From NCBI RefSeq assembly GCF_000003605.2, contig NW_003134841.1:98246-157718 (forward strand): 59,473 nt of DNA, given 5' to 3'. Under the pieces are notes generated by a model. It made no database searches. It saw nothing but the letters and a program-made list of their open reading frames with translations, and was not told the origin of the DNA. The position numbers were made by a program, and so were the translations under genes. The first letter of the stretch is position 1. Each line of letters starts with the position of its first letter. This DNA is from Saccoglossus kowalevskii (Eukaryota; Hemichordata; Enteropneusta; Harrimaniidae). Positions 28,801-38,357 of the stretch are shown here, piece after piece.

Positions 28801-29897
28801 NNNNNNNNNNNNNNNNNNNNNNNNNNNNNNNNNNNNNNNNNNNNNNNNNNNNNNNNNNNNNNNNNNNNNNNNNNNNNNNNNNNNNNNNNNNNNNNNNNNN
28901 NNNNNNNNNNNNNNNNNNNNNNNNNNNNNNNNNNNNNNNNNNNNNNNNNNNNNNNNNNNNNNNNNNNNNNNNNNNNNNNNNNNNNNNNNNNNNNNNNNNN
29001 NNTAAACACTGCATGGGTGATACACTTCTAAACACTGCATGGGTGACACACTTCTAAACACTGCATGGGTGATACACTTCTAAACACTGCATGGGTGACA
29101 CACTTGTCAACACTGCATGGGTGACACACTTGTAAACACTGCATGGGTGATACACTTCTAAACACTGCATGGGTGACACACTTGTCAACACTGCATGGGT
29201 GACACACTTGTCAACACTGCATGGGTGACACACTTGTAAACACTGCATGGGTGACACACTTGTCAACTCTAGGTGACAGTTATCAACACTGGGTGAAGTA
29301 CTTGTCAACATTTGTTGATGCTCTAGAAGAATCAGCACTTAATGACACAAATTGTTGATAACAATACAAGCTTCCAGAAGACGGGCACAATAATCATGTA
29401 CATTTGAATGCTTGATTTCAGTGGACAATGATGTGCAGCATGGGTGCTAGGCGAGGTGGTGTAGGAGTCGCTGTACTTGGCAATAGACTGTATGCAATGG
29501 GTGGTTATGATGGCACTTCTAATCTTAGTACACTAGAGAGGTACTACCCAGATGATGACAGGTATGTACTATACTAGTAATTATGTCATCCATTGCATTT
29601 TTCAATTACATGTACATATTGTGCATCAACTACAAATCACATCATATTTTAACTTTTGTACCAATCTTCCCACTCACCTGTAGATGGAACTTTGTTGCAC
29701 CTATGAACCAGTGTCGTAGTGGGCTTGGTGTGGCTGTTGTAGGAAACTTGATTTACGCAATTGCTGGACATGACGGGGCCCACTACTTAAATACAGTTGA
29801 GATATTTGACCCGCACCTGGGGGAATGGTCAAGCAAAGGAACTATTGGATCTAGCCGTGCCGTTGCAGGGGTGGCAGTGCTAAATGATAGAGTATGA
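10462..29897 (+). CDS. Kelch-like (KLHL) BTB-BACK-Kelch protein, 8 coding exons
   Basis: Coding segments 10462-10891, 11871-11999, 19817-20248, 25856-26017, 26500-26706, 27411-27547, 29422-29561 and 29684-29897 join at GT-AG sites in matching phase. They total 1,851 nt, or 616 codons plus a TGA stop, which is the usual KLHL length. Order: N-terminal lead of about 70 residues, BTB ([20 protein letters not shown]), BACK beginning at [14 protein letters not shown], then six Kelch blades with repeated YAVGGHDG-type turns. Family knowledge: such proteins are CUL3 RING-ligase substrate adaptors, with BTB/BACK binding CUL3 and the propeller binding substrate. The BACK-Kelch linker ([13 protein letters not shown]) and the last blade ([10 protein letters not shown]) look most like KLHL8. 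Parts of BTB/BACK look like KLHL20 and KLHL5, so I give the family, not an ortholog. Oddities: blade 1 lacks the usual Trp, and the last blade has AG where GG is normal. Confidence 0.9.
10892..11870 (+). other. KLHL intron 1
   Basis: 979 bp between a G|GTAAAG donor and a TTTTTTTAG acceptor. Apart from a short TA run near 11437 I see no repeat, RNA or nested gene. Confidence 0.75.
11871..11999 (+). CDS. KLHL exon 2 (end of BTB, start of BACK)
   Basis: Acceptor TTTTTTTAG at 11870 and donor G|GTAAGT at 12000. Exactly 43 codons with phase 1 at both ends. Encodes the last BTB helices ([17 protein letters not shown]) and the 3-box/BACK entry ([13 protein letters not shown]), which is very close to KLHL20. 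Confidence 0.9.
12700..12970. repeat. Diverged tandem duplication, period about 155 bp
   Basis: AATGTTGATTGTAAAAGAGC...TTACTTGAATTGTTGTC near 12741 is echoed by AATGTTGATTGTTAGAACAC...TTTCTTGAATTGTTTGTC near 12896, with scattered differences. Two copies, inside intron 2. Confidence 0.6.
14700..14810 (-). repeat. Dispersed repeat, copy 1 (inverted relative to 21.25 kb)
   Basis: Reverse-complemented, this reads CGTTCTGTTCCATATGGGAC, TCTTAGCGACGTACAC, then AAAATACATTGTTTGTTGAC. That matches 21,250-21,360 on the plus strand nearly base for base over its middle 90 bp. Lies in KLHL intron 2. Confidence 0.75.
15735..15860 (-). repeat. Probable LINE/SINE 3' tail with (ATT)n
   Basis: On the minus strand the sequence AAATCTTTTAGACGGAGGCA ends in AATAAATGTATT and six ATT units, the usual form of a non-LTR retroelement tail. 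No reverse-transcriptase frame is present upstream on that strand. Confidence 0.4.
19817..20248 (+). CDS. KLHL exon 3 (BACK domain)
   Basis: Acceptor TGACTAG at 19816, donor G|GTAAGT at 20249, 144 codons, phase 1 at both ends. It carries nearly the entire BACK domain: [55 protein letters not shown], and the linker [15 protein letters not shown], then KPRKSTVG leading to the propeller. Confidence 0.93.
20680..20855. mobile_element. TA-flanked MITE with CTGTAAAATACTTTATTTT ends
   Basis: TA dinucleotides at 20678-20679 and 20856-20857 flank inverted ends: left CTGTAAAATACTTTATTTTT, right reverse-complemented CTGTAGAATACTTTATTTTC. Subterminal TTTTCGC words also pair. 176 bp, no frame. TA duplication points to a Tc1/mariner-type helper. 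Confidence 0.75.
21250..21360 (+). repeat. Dispersed repeat, copy 2
   Basis: CGCGTCCTGTTCGATATGGG, ACTCATAGCGACGTATAC, then AAAATACATTGTTTATTTAC. It is the inverted partner of 14,700-14,810. The two copies are more GC-rich than the surrounding intron. Ends and family not determined. Confidence 0.75.
25856..26017 (+). CDS. KLHL exon 4 (Kelch blade 1)
   Basis: Acceptor TTTCAG at 25855, donor G|GTGAGT at 26018, 54 codons, phase 1 at both ends. Encodes [20 protein letters not shown] through [10 protein letters not shown]. The Trp that normally follows the YDP turn is absent ([10 protein letters not shown]). Confidence 0.88.
26018..26499 (+). other. KLHL intron 4
   Basis: 482 bp, AT-rich, with a T9/A5 stretch near 26195. 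Nothing else seen. Confidence 0.75.
26500..26706 (+). CDS. KLHL exon 5 (Kelch blades 2 and 3)
   Basis: Acceptor ACTATGTAG at 26499, donor A|GTAAGT at 26707, 69 codons, phase 1 at both ends. Encodes [20 protein letters not shown] and the next blade's [19 protein letters not shown]. Confidence 0.9.
26707..27410 (+). other. KLHL intron 5
   Basis: 704 bp between blade-3 exons; AT-rich, no repeat or RNA recognised. Confidence 0.75.
27411..27547 (+). CDS. KLHL exon 6 (Kelch blades 3 and 4)
   Basis: Acceptor TGTTTCCCAG at 27410 and donor ACT|GTGAGT at 27548. Enters in phase 1 and leaves in phase 0. Encodes [20 protein letters not shown] and [20 protein letters not shown]. The minisatellite starts only about 25 bp past its donor. 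Confidence 0.9.
27574..29308. repeat. 26-bp minisatellite in KLHL intron 6, spanning an assembly gap
   Basis: More than 30 visible head-to-tail units of 26 bp, starting GCATGGGTGACACACTTGTA and ending AACACT, interrupted by 874 Ns. Core units are nearly identical (variants: CTTCTAA for CTTGTAA, GATACAC for GACACAC). Units at both outer edges are a 22-bp form without GCAT and with GTCAACACT, which looks ancestral. The left edge begins with an 8-bp inverted repeat (AGTGTTGA 27574-27581, TCAACACT 27593-27600). Because 26 is not divisible by 3, long frames open through the array are artefacts with 26-residue periodicity. Confidence 0.95.
28129..29002. other. Assembly gap (874 N)
   Basis: Run of N inside the 26-bp minisatellite, with repeat units on both sides, so the missing sequence is almost surely more repeat. 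The true length is unknown. Confidence 0.98.
29422..29561 (+). CDS. KLHL exon 7 (Kelch blades 4 and 5)
   Basis: Acceptor TGATTTCAG at 29421 and donor AG|GTATGT at 29562. Enters in phase 0 and leaves in phase 2. Encodes [20 protein letters not shown] and [20 protein letters not shown]. Confidence 0.9.
29684..29897 (+). CDS. KLHL exon 8 (Kelch blades 5 and 6, stop)
   Basis: Acceptor CACCTGTAG at 29683; ends at TGA 29895-29897. Encodes [20 protein letters not shown], then [20 protein letters not shown], and closes with [13 protein letters not shown], a normal place for a KLHL protein to end. No AATAAA lies within 1 kb of the stop. The nearest candidates I saw are an ATTAAA near 30718 and an AATAAA at 31088. 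Confidence 0.9.
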
Positions 29898-30198
29898 CAA
29901 CAAGTGTACATGATATTTGAAATTAGAGAGTCCATTCTGTGAGAATGTTTGAGATTCTAGCCATTCACAATATAACCTGAGAATGATTGACATTGTCTAC
30001 CATAAACATTCCATATGTATCCAGAATTCTCCATTCTCGTGTATCTCCCATAGACTTCCAGTTTTCCTTATCTACAGTAGGTACGTAAAGTACTGCAGAT
30101 TCTTTGCATATTACTTCCATATAAATGAGGGACTACTTTGTCATTTATTTATTCAGAATGAGCACTCTGTTGTAATATCATGTATGTTATCATTCTTC

Positions 30199-30234
<36 letters not shown>

Positions 30235-31865
30235 TTGAGAAGTTGTCTGAAAATGACCATCTTAGAAGGTCTGTTCATAACGGCTGATGTTTGATTTGAT
30301 TATCCATGCCACTGTGATGTCCAAATATAAATCTCAAACAAATCACCCTCTGTCTTTCTATTTTCTAATTATTCAGTCTGGTCATGTACCATGAATATTT
30401 TGTCATTCTTGCATATTTAATGTGCTCATTTGCATATCCTGGCAACATGGTTGACTATAAGCATCAATCTTTGTAACAAGAGCATCTATGTAAGTGCAGA
30501 AAAGATTGATAATATAGAGTATAGGAGCTCAGGGAGAAACATGTGTACATATTCTCACCTCTATATATTATGCAGCATATGTTGTAATGATTTAAGTTTG
30601 AGCTGCCATGTTAAAGGGGATAAATATATGAACTTTGACCCCTCTCCCATAGATAGTATCTGTGTAAATAGACATAATTGGGAATGAAATGAAATTTTAC
30701 ACTGCTATGCTTACTGCTATTAAACTGCCAATGTTTGAATATTAATTTAAAGATTCAATAATTTATAATAATAACATAATAGCCTTCCTTATTGAGCCAA
30801 ATACTGATGTCCTGTACTTTTGACATTGTGCCTTTTATATGTTTTCTTACATTTTTGACTAAAGCCTAATATTGTTTGTTCTATCACCACATCACTAAAT
30901 AACCATACCATACTTGGCATGTCAGCACAGATAGGCCAACTCACCACAAGATTATAACATATTGTCTTTGTACGTTATTCCTCAAATCTTTGTGTTGCTG
31001 GTAATACAAGGAAGGAAATTGTATGCAGATTGCAATTCGATTTTCAATGAAGTGAAGTGATTTCAAAATCAGAAATACTTCAAAATCAATAAATTTGCGA
31101 TATATATTTTGTCTTTATTTATTTTATCTTGCATCATCGGTTGCATCTTGAAGGCTTTGTGAGTTTGCCCATTAGAATTAACATGCTGTTTGATAACTTG
31201 TGTCTGCAGGCATGGTTTTTATTGTCACACTGTACCTATCCAGTTCACTTGGGTTCTCCAAACATTTAGTATATTTTGATGAATGCACATTTTTTGACAT
31301 TTGTTGCTACACCTTAAACTGCCATTTCTTACTAATTATCACTACTGTCAATTAACTACACAATTATTCTCAAATAAGTGTTATGTTTTAATATTTCAAG
31401 AAAATCTTTTTTTGAAATTTTTTTTTTCAAGATTATACATAAACACCATAATATTACAAACCCTTTATTTTCACAGTTACTACTTAATGTATGGTTTAAG
31501 TTAAAGGCCAGAATATTCATTATTTACGCAGGTGTATCATAGCCAACTTTATAAAAGAAAATGTTTGCTTAATTTTATATTTCATTTTTGTGTGATTTCA
31601 CCTTTTCCTGTTCTGCCATTTAGAGAAGCTCAATTATGGCGTGATGCATGTGAGATGTGGGAATATTTACTGTAGTCTTGACTGTCAGCACATCAGCAAA
31701 CATAGTGCCAATCATACACTATGAACGAAAGTAGTTTCAAATCTGTGGAATGCTGTTGTATATAATATTTTGAGTTCCTAAGTCAATAACAAATATTTTA
31801 TGCCATAATTGATCACAAATATTGATCAGGTCATGTCAGGAACGGATCAAAAATTAGCAGCGAAA
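29898..31865. other. KLHL 3' UTR and downstream intergenic DNA
   Basis: No further coding exon. A pure TA microsatellite of 15 units lies at 30201-30230. An AATAAA at 31088 is a distant candidate poly(A) signal. Otherwise AT-rich with no recognised content. Confidence 0.6.
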
Positions 31866-32129
31866 TTAAAGGGTGGTAGTCGTTGTGCTGCGCATGTGCG
31901 ACATTTGTGTTGATAAACATTGATTTTTCCACAATCCAATGCGCATTACAATTACCGCCGGTGACTCCTACAATACCTCCAATCACCTAAAAGATATCTA
32001 ATTAAAGCTTGGTAACGTCTCAGTTTGTACTCATACTGATCTGCGCAACAGCCAAAATCGCCATCTTTGTTTATAATATGAGACCCATATATCTCACACA
32101 TGCATGGCGCGACGCCTCCCGCCCTTTAA
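31866..32129 (+). mobile_element. TTAA-flanked MITE, copy B
   Basis: 264 bp. TTAA at 31866-31869 and 32126-32129. Left end AGGGTGGTAGTCGTTGTGCT; right end reverse-complemented AGGGCGGGAGGCGTCGCGCC, about 34 bp of imperfect inverted repeat. The interior shares CCACAATCCAATG, CCGGTGACTCCT, GGTAACGTCTCAGTTTGTAC, GCCATCTTTGTTTATA and ATGAGACCCA with copy C at 45,675. No frame of note. Confidence 0.85.
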
Positions 32130-34593
32130 CATGAAAATATTCAAAATGGTTTTAAAGTATGTGCCATGTATTCAAGATGAGTTCATTCAAACTGGGTTCT
32201 CAAGTCATGCACGTCCATACATTTATTTTTATTTTAAGTGTTATTTTTCAATACCATTATATTTGGACTACCATATTTGCATTTTTAGAAGCGCATGCGT
32301 TCATCTAAATGACATAGGTCTTGATTGAATCAAGTCGTATTTTAATGATCCAATTTACATTTTTGGTTCATGTGTGCTTTATCAAAGATGCATTTCTAAT
32401 AGAGCAAATATGGTAAAAGTTTGCAAACATTACTTTGTTTATTTTAGTTTGATAACTAAAAAGTGAGCACTAGGACTATGCGAAATGAAAATAATTTGTA
32501 TGGCTCATTATTCCTTTCTTTGAATATCATCTGTAGACTTGATAACATATCCTTTTACAAAATTCTAAATTATTGAATGTATGTCAAATTTAAGATTTTA
32601 TGAAAAGTAATTTTAGAATAAATTATTCTACAGGTTTGTCTGCTGTATAACGAAAGTAGCTACCGGGAGCATTTTATATAAATAATTTATAATAATGTGG
32701 AAGAAAAAACAAAGGTACTTGACATTGTCAACACTGAGGGCGCATAAAGACATCGTAATAGTTAAAAAAAAAAAAAATCATTTTACTTTTTCAAATAAAA
32801 ATATTAAAAAATATTATACACGCTTTTTCACTCCCCACCCGTGACATTTCTGAGACATGTACACTTTTAATAAAAATGTGATCAATCTTTAATGAATCAC
32901 TATATCGCTAATTTTGCTTTAGTTTAATGGCTTAAATTTTGCTATTTTCACAAAATTATATCAGTGCGAAAGGTTATAAGCACAATGGATTTTGTTTCCA
33001 TTGTTTTTTTCACTTTCAATTATGTCTTGATAATCATGAGGGTTTAAATACCTAAATTAAACTTGTGAAATTAAATACATCTACAAAGATACCATTTATC
33101 AACTAATCACATAGCTATACATATGCTGGCTGGTTAAAAAACAAGCAAACCTGATTTATTTACATTTCAAAAAATGATTTTATCGTTAACTTTGTTTTAT
33201 AGTATTATATTTTTATTTACTTGCCTGAATATATTTCCAGATTCAGAGACTGATAAATGTGATTTGTTGCTGATGTATTTAAATCACTCTACTATTCTTT
33301 TTTTTTTATTGAATTATCAATTTGAAAATTTATGAATACTTACTATATTTCATTTCTCTTAAGAACTCCATTACTGTTATTGCCATATTTCAGAGTCAAC
33401 TACTGCCCTCAAAGGTCAGTTGGAGAGATTATAAAATAAATTTAGATGTGTGCGTTTTTGCTCTCTGGAATTAATTGAAAATGCGGGAAGAGTTTAAATT
33501 TATTGTATTCCACAATGTTATTTTATAAAACCATTGAAGGTTTTTATTTATCGAATGCTTGTTGCTTAAAATCAACAATGTGTAAAACTTGTATCTTGCC
33601 TTACATTCCGAAAAAGAAGTTTGGTTCTCAGTTGATGTTTCTTTATATTGTTTTACAGACTAATTTAAGACCTATAAAAACATCTCGGTGTTCTTGTCAT
33701 AGTCAGCATCATGATAACAGTGCCTTCAAGTCAGAAGCTTTTTATCACCTGTATATTATAGTGTATTGTAAACACATTAATTTTAACTGGTATTTATTAT
33801 CACAATTTTGATTTTGGGTCCTAGTCACAAGGAGATAATTTCACAAACTGTAAGTGGTAATGTGATTTTACTTGTTCTCATTAATTTCACCAGTCACAGA
33901 GAATAGCACAATTTAATTCCAGTGAATTGTTAATGTGTTTACAGTACTGGAAAAGGAACAAAAGATCTGTCTTGAAATAATCTGTTACTAATCAGTTTTC
34001 AAAATAATCTGGCATCAAAACTTGGTGCTCAAATTGCACATCAGTGAATTTGGTATGCAGGGAACATTTTATTTGAGGGAATTATTAAGTAAAACTCCAG
34101 TGATAACTTATAAATTGGAAGACTCCCTCTGTGTTTGGAATGTCATAATTTCAACATCCAAGTGCTCGAAGTTGAATCATTCAGTATGCCTTCCTTACAT
34201 GATTACTTTGCATAAATCGGATATCGTATAACCTTGAATTTCACCTCCTATATCTGTCTTTTTTTCAGTTTTGCATTGTATATATGTAATGAACTTCTTT
34301 GTATATTTTCTTCAAAATGGAAAATTTATAATTTTTTTTCTGACTTTTAAAATTACCATATTTGATATGTTTTATTAAATGGAAATAAATTTTGACATAA
34401 AATCCTGTTTTGCCTCTAAAATGGTGAAATAGTGTTGACAAGATGAGGTTGTGAATGTTCTGGTCTTATTCTACAGTAGTGTATCCCAGCGTAATTACTG
34501 GTTACTAGGTATTACACAATTTCAGCTGTATTAGGAAATCATTGAATTTATGTAAGTACTGGTAGTACACTCTGTGAACAAACCAAAGCTCCT
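32130..34593. other. Intergenic DNA, nothing recognised
   Basis: AT-rich sequence with poly-A/T runs near 32765 and 33300. Frames are short and match no family I know. Confidence 0.6.
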
Positions 34594-35023
34594 AAGGTCA
34601 GACTTTTTTTATTCCTTGGTTCTCGAGTTTTTATAAGGCAAATTTTTTGAGGAGGGCGGAAAAAAAATAAAATTAATTCTTTTTTCCATTAGATTTGTGT
34701 GATTCTCAAAGAATTGTAAGTGAGATCATTGATCGTAGAGAAGAAATGAAATAAAATACAATTTTATTCCATGTATAATCTTGTTTCTCATCTGCGCGAG
34801 ACTTCGGTACTTTGATCATGATACTCCAACGAAAATGCAACTTGGATTTTTTATGCAGCGAGCGGAAAAAAAATTAAAATAAAAATAATTTTTTTAGTAA
34901 TTTTTTGCACTTACAATTCAGCCAGCGCGAGAAATTATGCTGAAATAAAATTTTATTTTTATTTCATTTTCGGCTCCTGTTATTTTGGCGGATTCACGAA
35001 ACAAGGGATAATAAGTCTGGCCT
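34594..35023. mobile_element. MITE with AGGYCAGACTT ends (about 430 bp)
   Basis: Left end AGGTCAGACTTTTTTTATTC and right end, reverse-complemented, AGGCCAGACTTATTATCCCT form inverted repeats of about 30 bp, then TTGKTTC. A TA is next to each end (34593-34594; 35023-35024), consistent with TA target duplication. Interior is A/T runs without a frame. Confidence 0.65.
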
Positions 35024-36189
35024 AATTGGTACAACATACTTTGAAACTTCAAGATGGTAGTAAAACTTTACAAAAAGTAAAATAACCACCTATATTAGAT
35101 ATATATTTTGATAGCTTGTAATCTACATATTACTAGTATACAATGACCACAATGTATTTGCAGCCCTATGAGTTGAACCATGGAGCTAACCATCATGAAC
35201 CATCTAGCTCCATTTTTTAACTGAACAACACTTTGTAATTAGAATGCACTATTACCGGTATTACATTGAAAGAGTTGATTATGTCTCGCTCTGAAACAAA
35301 TTTACCTCTCATGATACCGTACCTCACGTTTTGCAAGGTAGAAATGAATCCTTGTAAACTATAGCAATGAATTAAATTATAATTTGTAATGCTTATATTC
35401 ATTGATTCAGTTTCCATACTCTTATCTTGCTTGAAATTTATCGGTTGGAAATAATAACTCTGTTATTGTGGCAACCTGATTGTGATTCATATTTTTTTAA
35501 ATTTTTGCTGAACTACCAGCAAATAGACGAATAAAAAAAATTATGAAAAACAATTAATATTAAAAAAATCATAAATTCTTAATAAAATTAAAAAGACCAA
35601 ACTAAAATCTTCTTTTTAGATAGTTATTGTAACAGAAATACTACCGTAAGTAGATTCCAAATTGAAGGGCTCCCTCTATGTTGGAAGTATGGTATTTTGT
35701 AGTTTCAATGTTGATTTGGATTATTTATATTTTGGAAATTCTAGAGGCATTTGAACACAATAAACTATCATATACGAGATGTGTATTGTAAATATTGTCA
35801 AAACCGTACATATCTAATCTTATATTAGGGGCACTGATACGAACGATACGATGATTACCACGATGTAACTGGTATAAACAAAGTTATCGTTACAATTGTA
35901 CCAAAGAGGGCGTTATTTGTGATACCGGTACATGGATACCTGCAATGTTCCGGATCGGTAGATGTTGTATGTGTAAGTATGGAGCTAAATTGAGAGTACA
36001 TGTACTATGATGTAAGTAAAATGGCCGCTGGTCAACTTTCAGAAATCAAAAATAAATCCGGCTTGTATTTAACAGGTTTTATTTTCGTGAGTAGAGTAAT
36101 CCAAGTCGGTATGACTTCTATTTTGGGAATATATAAGCCTCTAACTTTGATTTTGTATATAAATTAATAAACGCTACTGGGACTGATAA
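35024..36189. other. Intergenic DNA, nothing recognised
   Basis: AT-rich, with short poly-A tracts near 35535 and a GATACGA-rich patch at 35838-35950. No frame or repeat family identified. Confidence 0.55.
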
Positions 36190-36305
36190 ATATGATATAT
36201 AGAAGATAATATTTGGTAATCGTAGCCATTGCTCGAAACGTCTAGCTATTTTTAATAGTTATTTAGGACTACGATTACCAAATATTATCTTCTTATCTAT
36301 ATATC
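36190..36305. repeat. Hairpin: 25-bp perfect inverted repeat with 43-nt loop
   Basis: 36201-36225 (AGAAGATAATATTTGGTAAT...) is the exact reverse complement of 36269-36293. Pairing resumes outward after a 4-nt bulge through TGATATAT. The 43-nt loop contains its own small stem (CTATT/AATAG). It could be a palindromic mobile element or a transcribed hairpin; the sequence does not decide. Confidence 0.9.
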
Positions 36306-36488
36306 ATTATCAACTTTGATTGTGGGTGGAAGTGCTCCTCGTCCCAGAAAGATCTATGTTGAAGGCGCTTTTTGGTTTAGCCCAAAATTGCCGTTTTCTG
36401 TACAAAATTGCCAACACTTTTCTAAAATGGCCGAAAATCTTAAAATGGGAGGTCAGAAAGATCGACTCGACCGTGACGCATACTCTTA

Positions 36489-36813
36489 TCCTCGGGCGCG
36501 GACATCCGGGCATTTTCACCGCTTGGCAACCCTGGCGGTGAAAACAAAGGCCTAAAACTCGCAGAAAACGGTACTTTAGGATGATTGTTGAGACTCCCCT
36601 GAACAGTGTAACCAGATTAGCCCTACGTATGTAACATATATAAATTTGGTTGTTCGGGATTACTTCAAAGTTGAGTTTGTGTTGTTTTCTCGAATTTTCA
36701 CCGGCTCGACCGGCGTTCCACAGCAGAGCGAAAAGAGCCCATAGAAATGCATGTACAGTGGTGCGCGTCTTAGCAACGTGGAACGTCCTGTGACGTAGCT
36801 CCGCCCCCGAGGA
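36489..36813. mobile_element. TA-flanked MITE with TCCTCGGG ends, copy 1
   Basis: TA at 36487-36488 and 36814-36815. Inverted ends TCCTCGGGCGCGGA and, reverse-complemented, TCCTCGGGGGCGGA. The interior (CATCCGGGCATTTTCACCGC, TTTTCACCGGCTCGACCGGC, ACAGTGGTGCGCGTCTTA) is almost the same as the copy at 40,028. GC-richer than its surroundings. The 178-codon minus-strand frame crossing it is not a gene. Confidence 0.88.
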
Positions 36814-37074
36814 TACCTTAACTATGGGAGTACCCCACCTGATCAATTTTGTAATTTGTGTGCACTTTTTATCTTCTACTGTTAATCCTTTTTCTATTGT
36901 GTTGGTGACCTTACTTTCGTACTTTCCAAAATCTGTGTTGTGTTAATAAACAAACTCTTGTCTCAAATCAACCTCAAGTAATCATTTCATGGTTTGCACC
37001 GGCATGTGACGTCCCATTGGCACACTTTCCTAGGTGCGTTTTATTAATAACGTTTCTTGTATTTTATCCAACTA

Positions 37075-37272
37075 CTGTAAAAGGATTAATTATTCAATGG
37101 GTTTTAATTTTGCTTATTTCGCTGACTGACAAATGCGCTAAATTAAAACCTAGTGAATATGTAAAATTTAGCGTAGAACACATTATCTAAATGATGAACC
37201 GTAAATTTAAAACTCACTGAATATTCCTGAAATGGCAAAATTTAAACCCAGTGAAAATTAATCATTTTACAG
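37075..37272. mobile_element. TA-flanked MITE with CTGTAAAAGGATTAATT ends
   Basis: TA at 37073-37074 and 37273-37274. Left CTGTAAAAGGATTAATTATT; right reverse-complemented CTGTAAAATGATTAATTTTC. The inverted repeat extends about 38 bp through GGGTTTAAATTTTG-type sequence. 198 bp. The CTGTAAAA terminus matches the element at 20,680, so both may use the same transposase. Confidence 0.8.
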
Positions 37273-37882
37273 TATATTCAGTTAATTACCTTCAGTGTCT
37301 ATGTAAATCGACACATGGATGTAAACAATAAATTCAAGCGCGGATTTTCCTTCTTTTACCTTTATATGTTTAATATGAACTATTATGCTCAAGATCGTAA
37401 TGCTGACAAAAAATAAAAAAATGGGATGAATGTGAATTGGACGAATCGACTTGTGGGACGAATTGCCTGAGAAGTTAGCGTTGAGCTCTGTGAACGTGGC
37501 AAATACATACTAGAATCTATCTTGTCTATTAAAACGTTTCGACTTAGAAGACATTTTAAGTGTGTGGTGACAGTCATGCTCCTTTCTGAGGTCCTAACTG
37601 AAGCATTGAATCCTAGTAACAGGATGTAATCCAGCAATACATTCATACATTAACAGTTCATCACACATACTGGTCTTTTATTCAACTTCAGGTTACACCA
37701 GTCTCAAAAAATGCGTCAGTCACTCTTTACAAATTAAGCCTGAATTGTGAAGTCCTCCATTGTTTTAATTTTAAACCGATGTAAAATCAACCAAAATTTG
37801 TTAGTAGACAACATCCATGTTTTGTTTTTTTCAACTGTGATATTGAAAACAATAAAACATAAATTAGAATGAATGAAAAATG

Positions 37883-38205
37883 GAAATCGGACACACTTAC
37901 CTTTCTCTATGGTTCCTACAGTTAGACAGCTTGCAGCCAAAAACAGTAACAAATCTTCAAAACAATCTTCCCAGTAAAATTAATGGAAAGTCCAACAATA
38001 TAACCATGATTTAAAAAAAAATAAAGAGTTGCTTGAAAACAGGAGTTGTAAAAAACTGATTTTAACCACGGCTTCAAGTAACCGTGTTTTAACACAGGGC
38101 TCTATGAAAATAATGCTTGTCCCAACGCTCTCTACAGTTCAATTTTCTATCCCACATTCCTTCGCAAACTCTACTATGGAGTTTACGCATCACTTCCCTA
38201 TAAGG
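37883..38205 (-). repeat. Left arm of a large inverted duplication
   Basis: On the minus strand this arm reads GGGATAGAAAATTGAAC..., TTGGACTTTCCATTAATTTT, CTGGGAAGATTGTTTTGA, GCTGCAAGCTGTCTA, ending near GGTAAGTG (a consensus splice donor, 37894-37901). The right arm at 38,358-38,653 repeats this on the plus strand. The stretch before the donor can be read as a hydrophobic signal-like peptide (LLLFLAASCLTVGTIEK), but there is no in-frame ATG here. Confidence 0.8.
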
Positions 38206-38357
38206 TGGGGTCCGTATTGTCTGTTAATTAGAAGATTAATTAAAGTCTAAACGGTGGAGAAATGACACGGATGACCATAGTCGGCCAAATATAATCAGTC
38301 CTTTATTTACTACAACCATGAACAGTATAATAGTACTATACTGCCTATGGTGCAACT

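Noticed and set aside
27505-29061. Long frames (158-464 codons) on both strands through the minisatellite
   Set aside because: They arise from a stop-free 26-bp unit read in all three frames, and most of their length is Ns.
36310-36846. 178-codon minus-strand frame
   Set aside because: It runs across a whole MITE and its flanks; the second MITE copy at 40,028 does not keep the frame, and no domain is visible.
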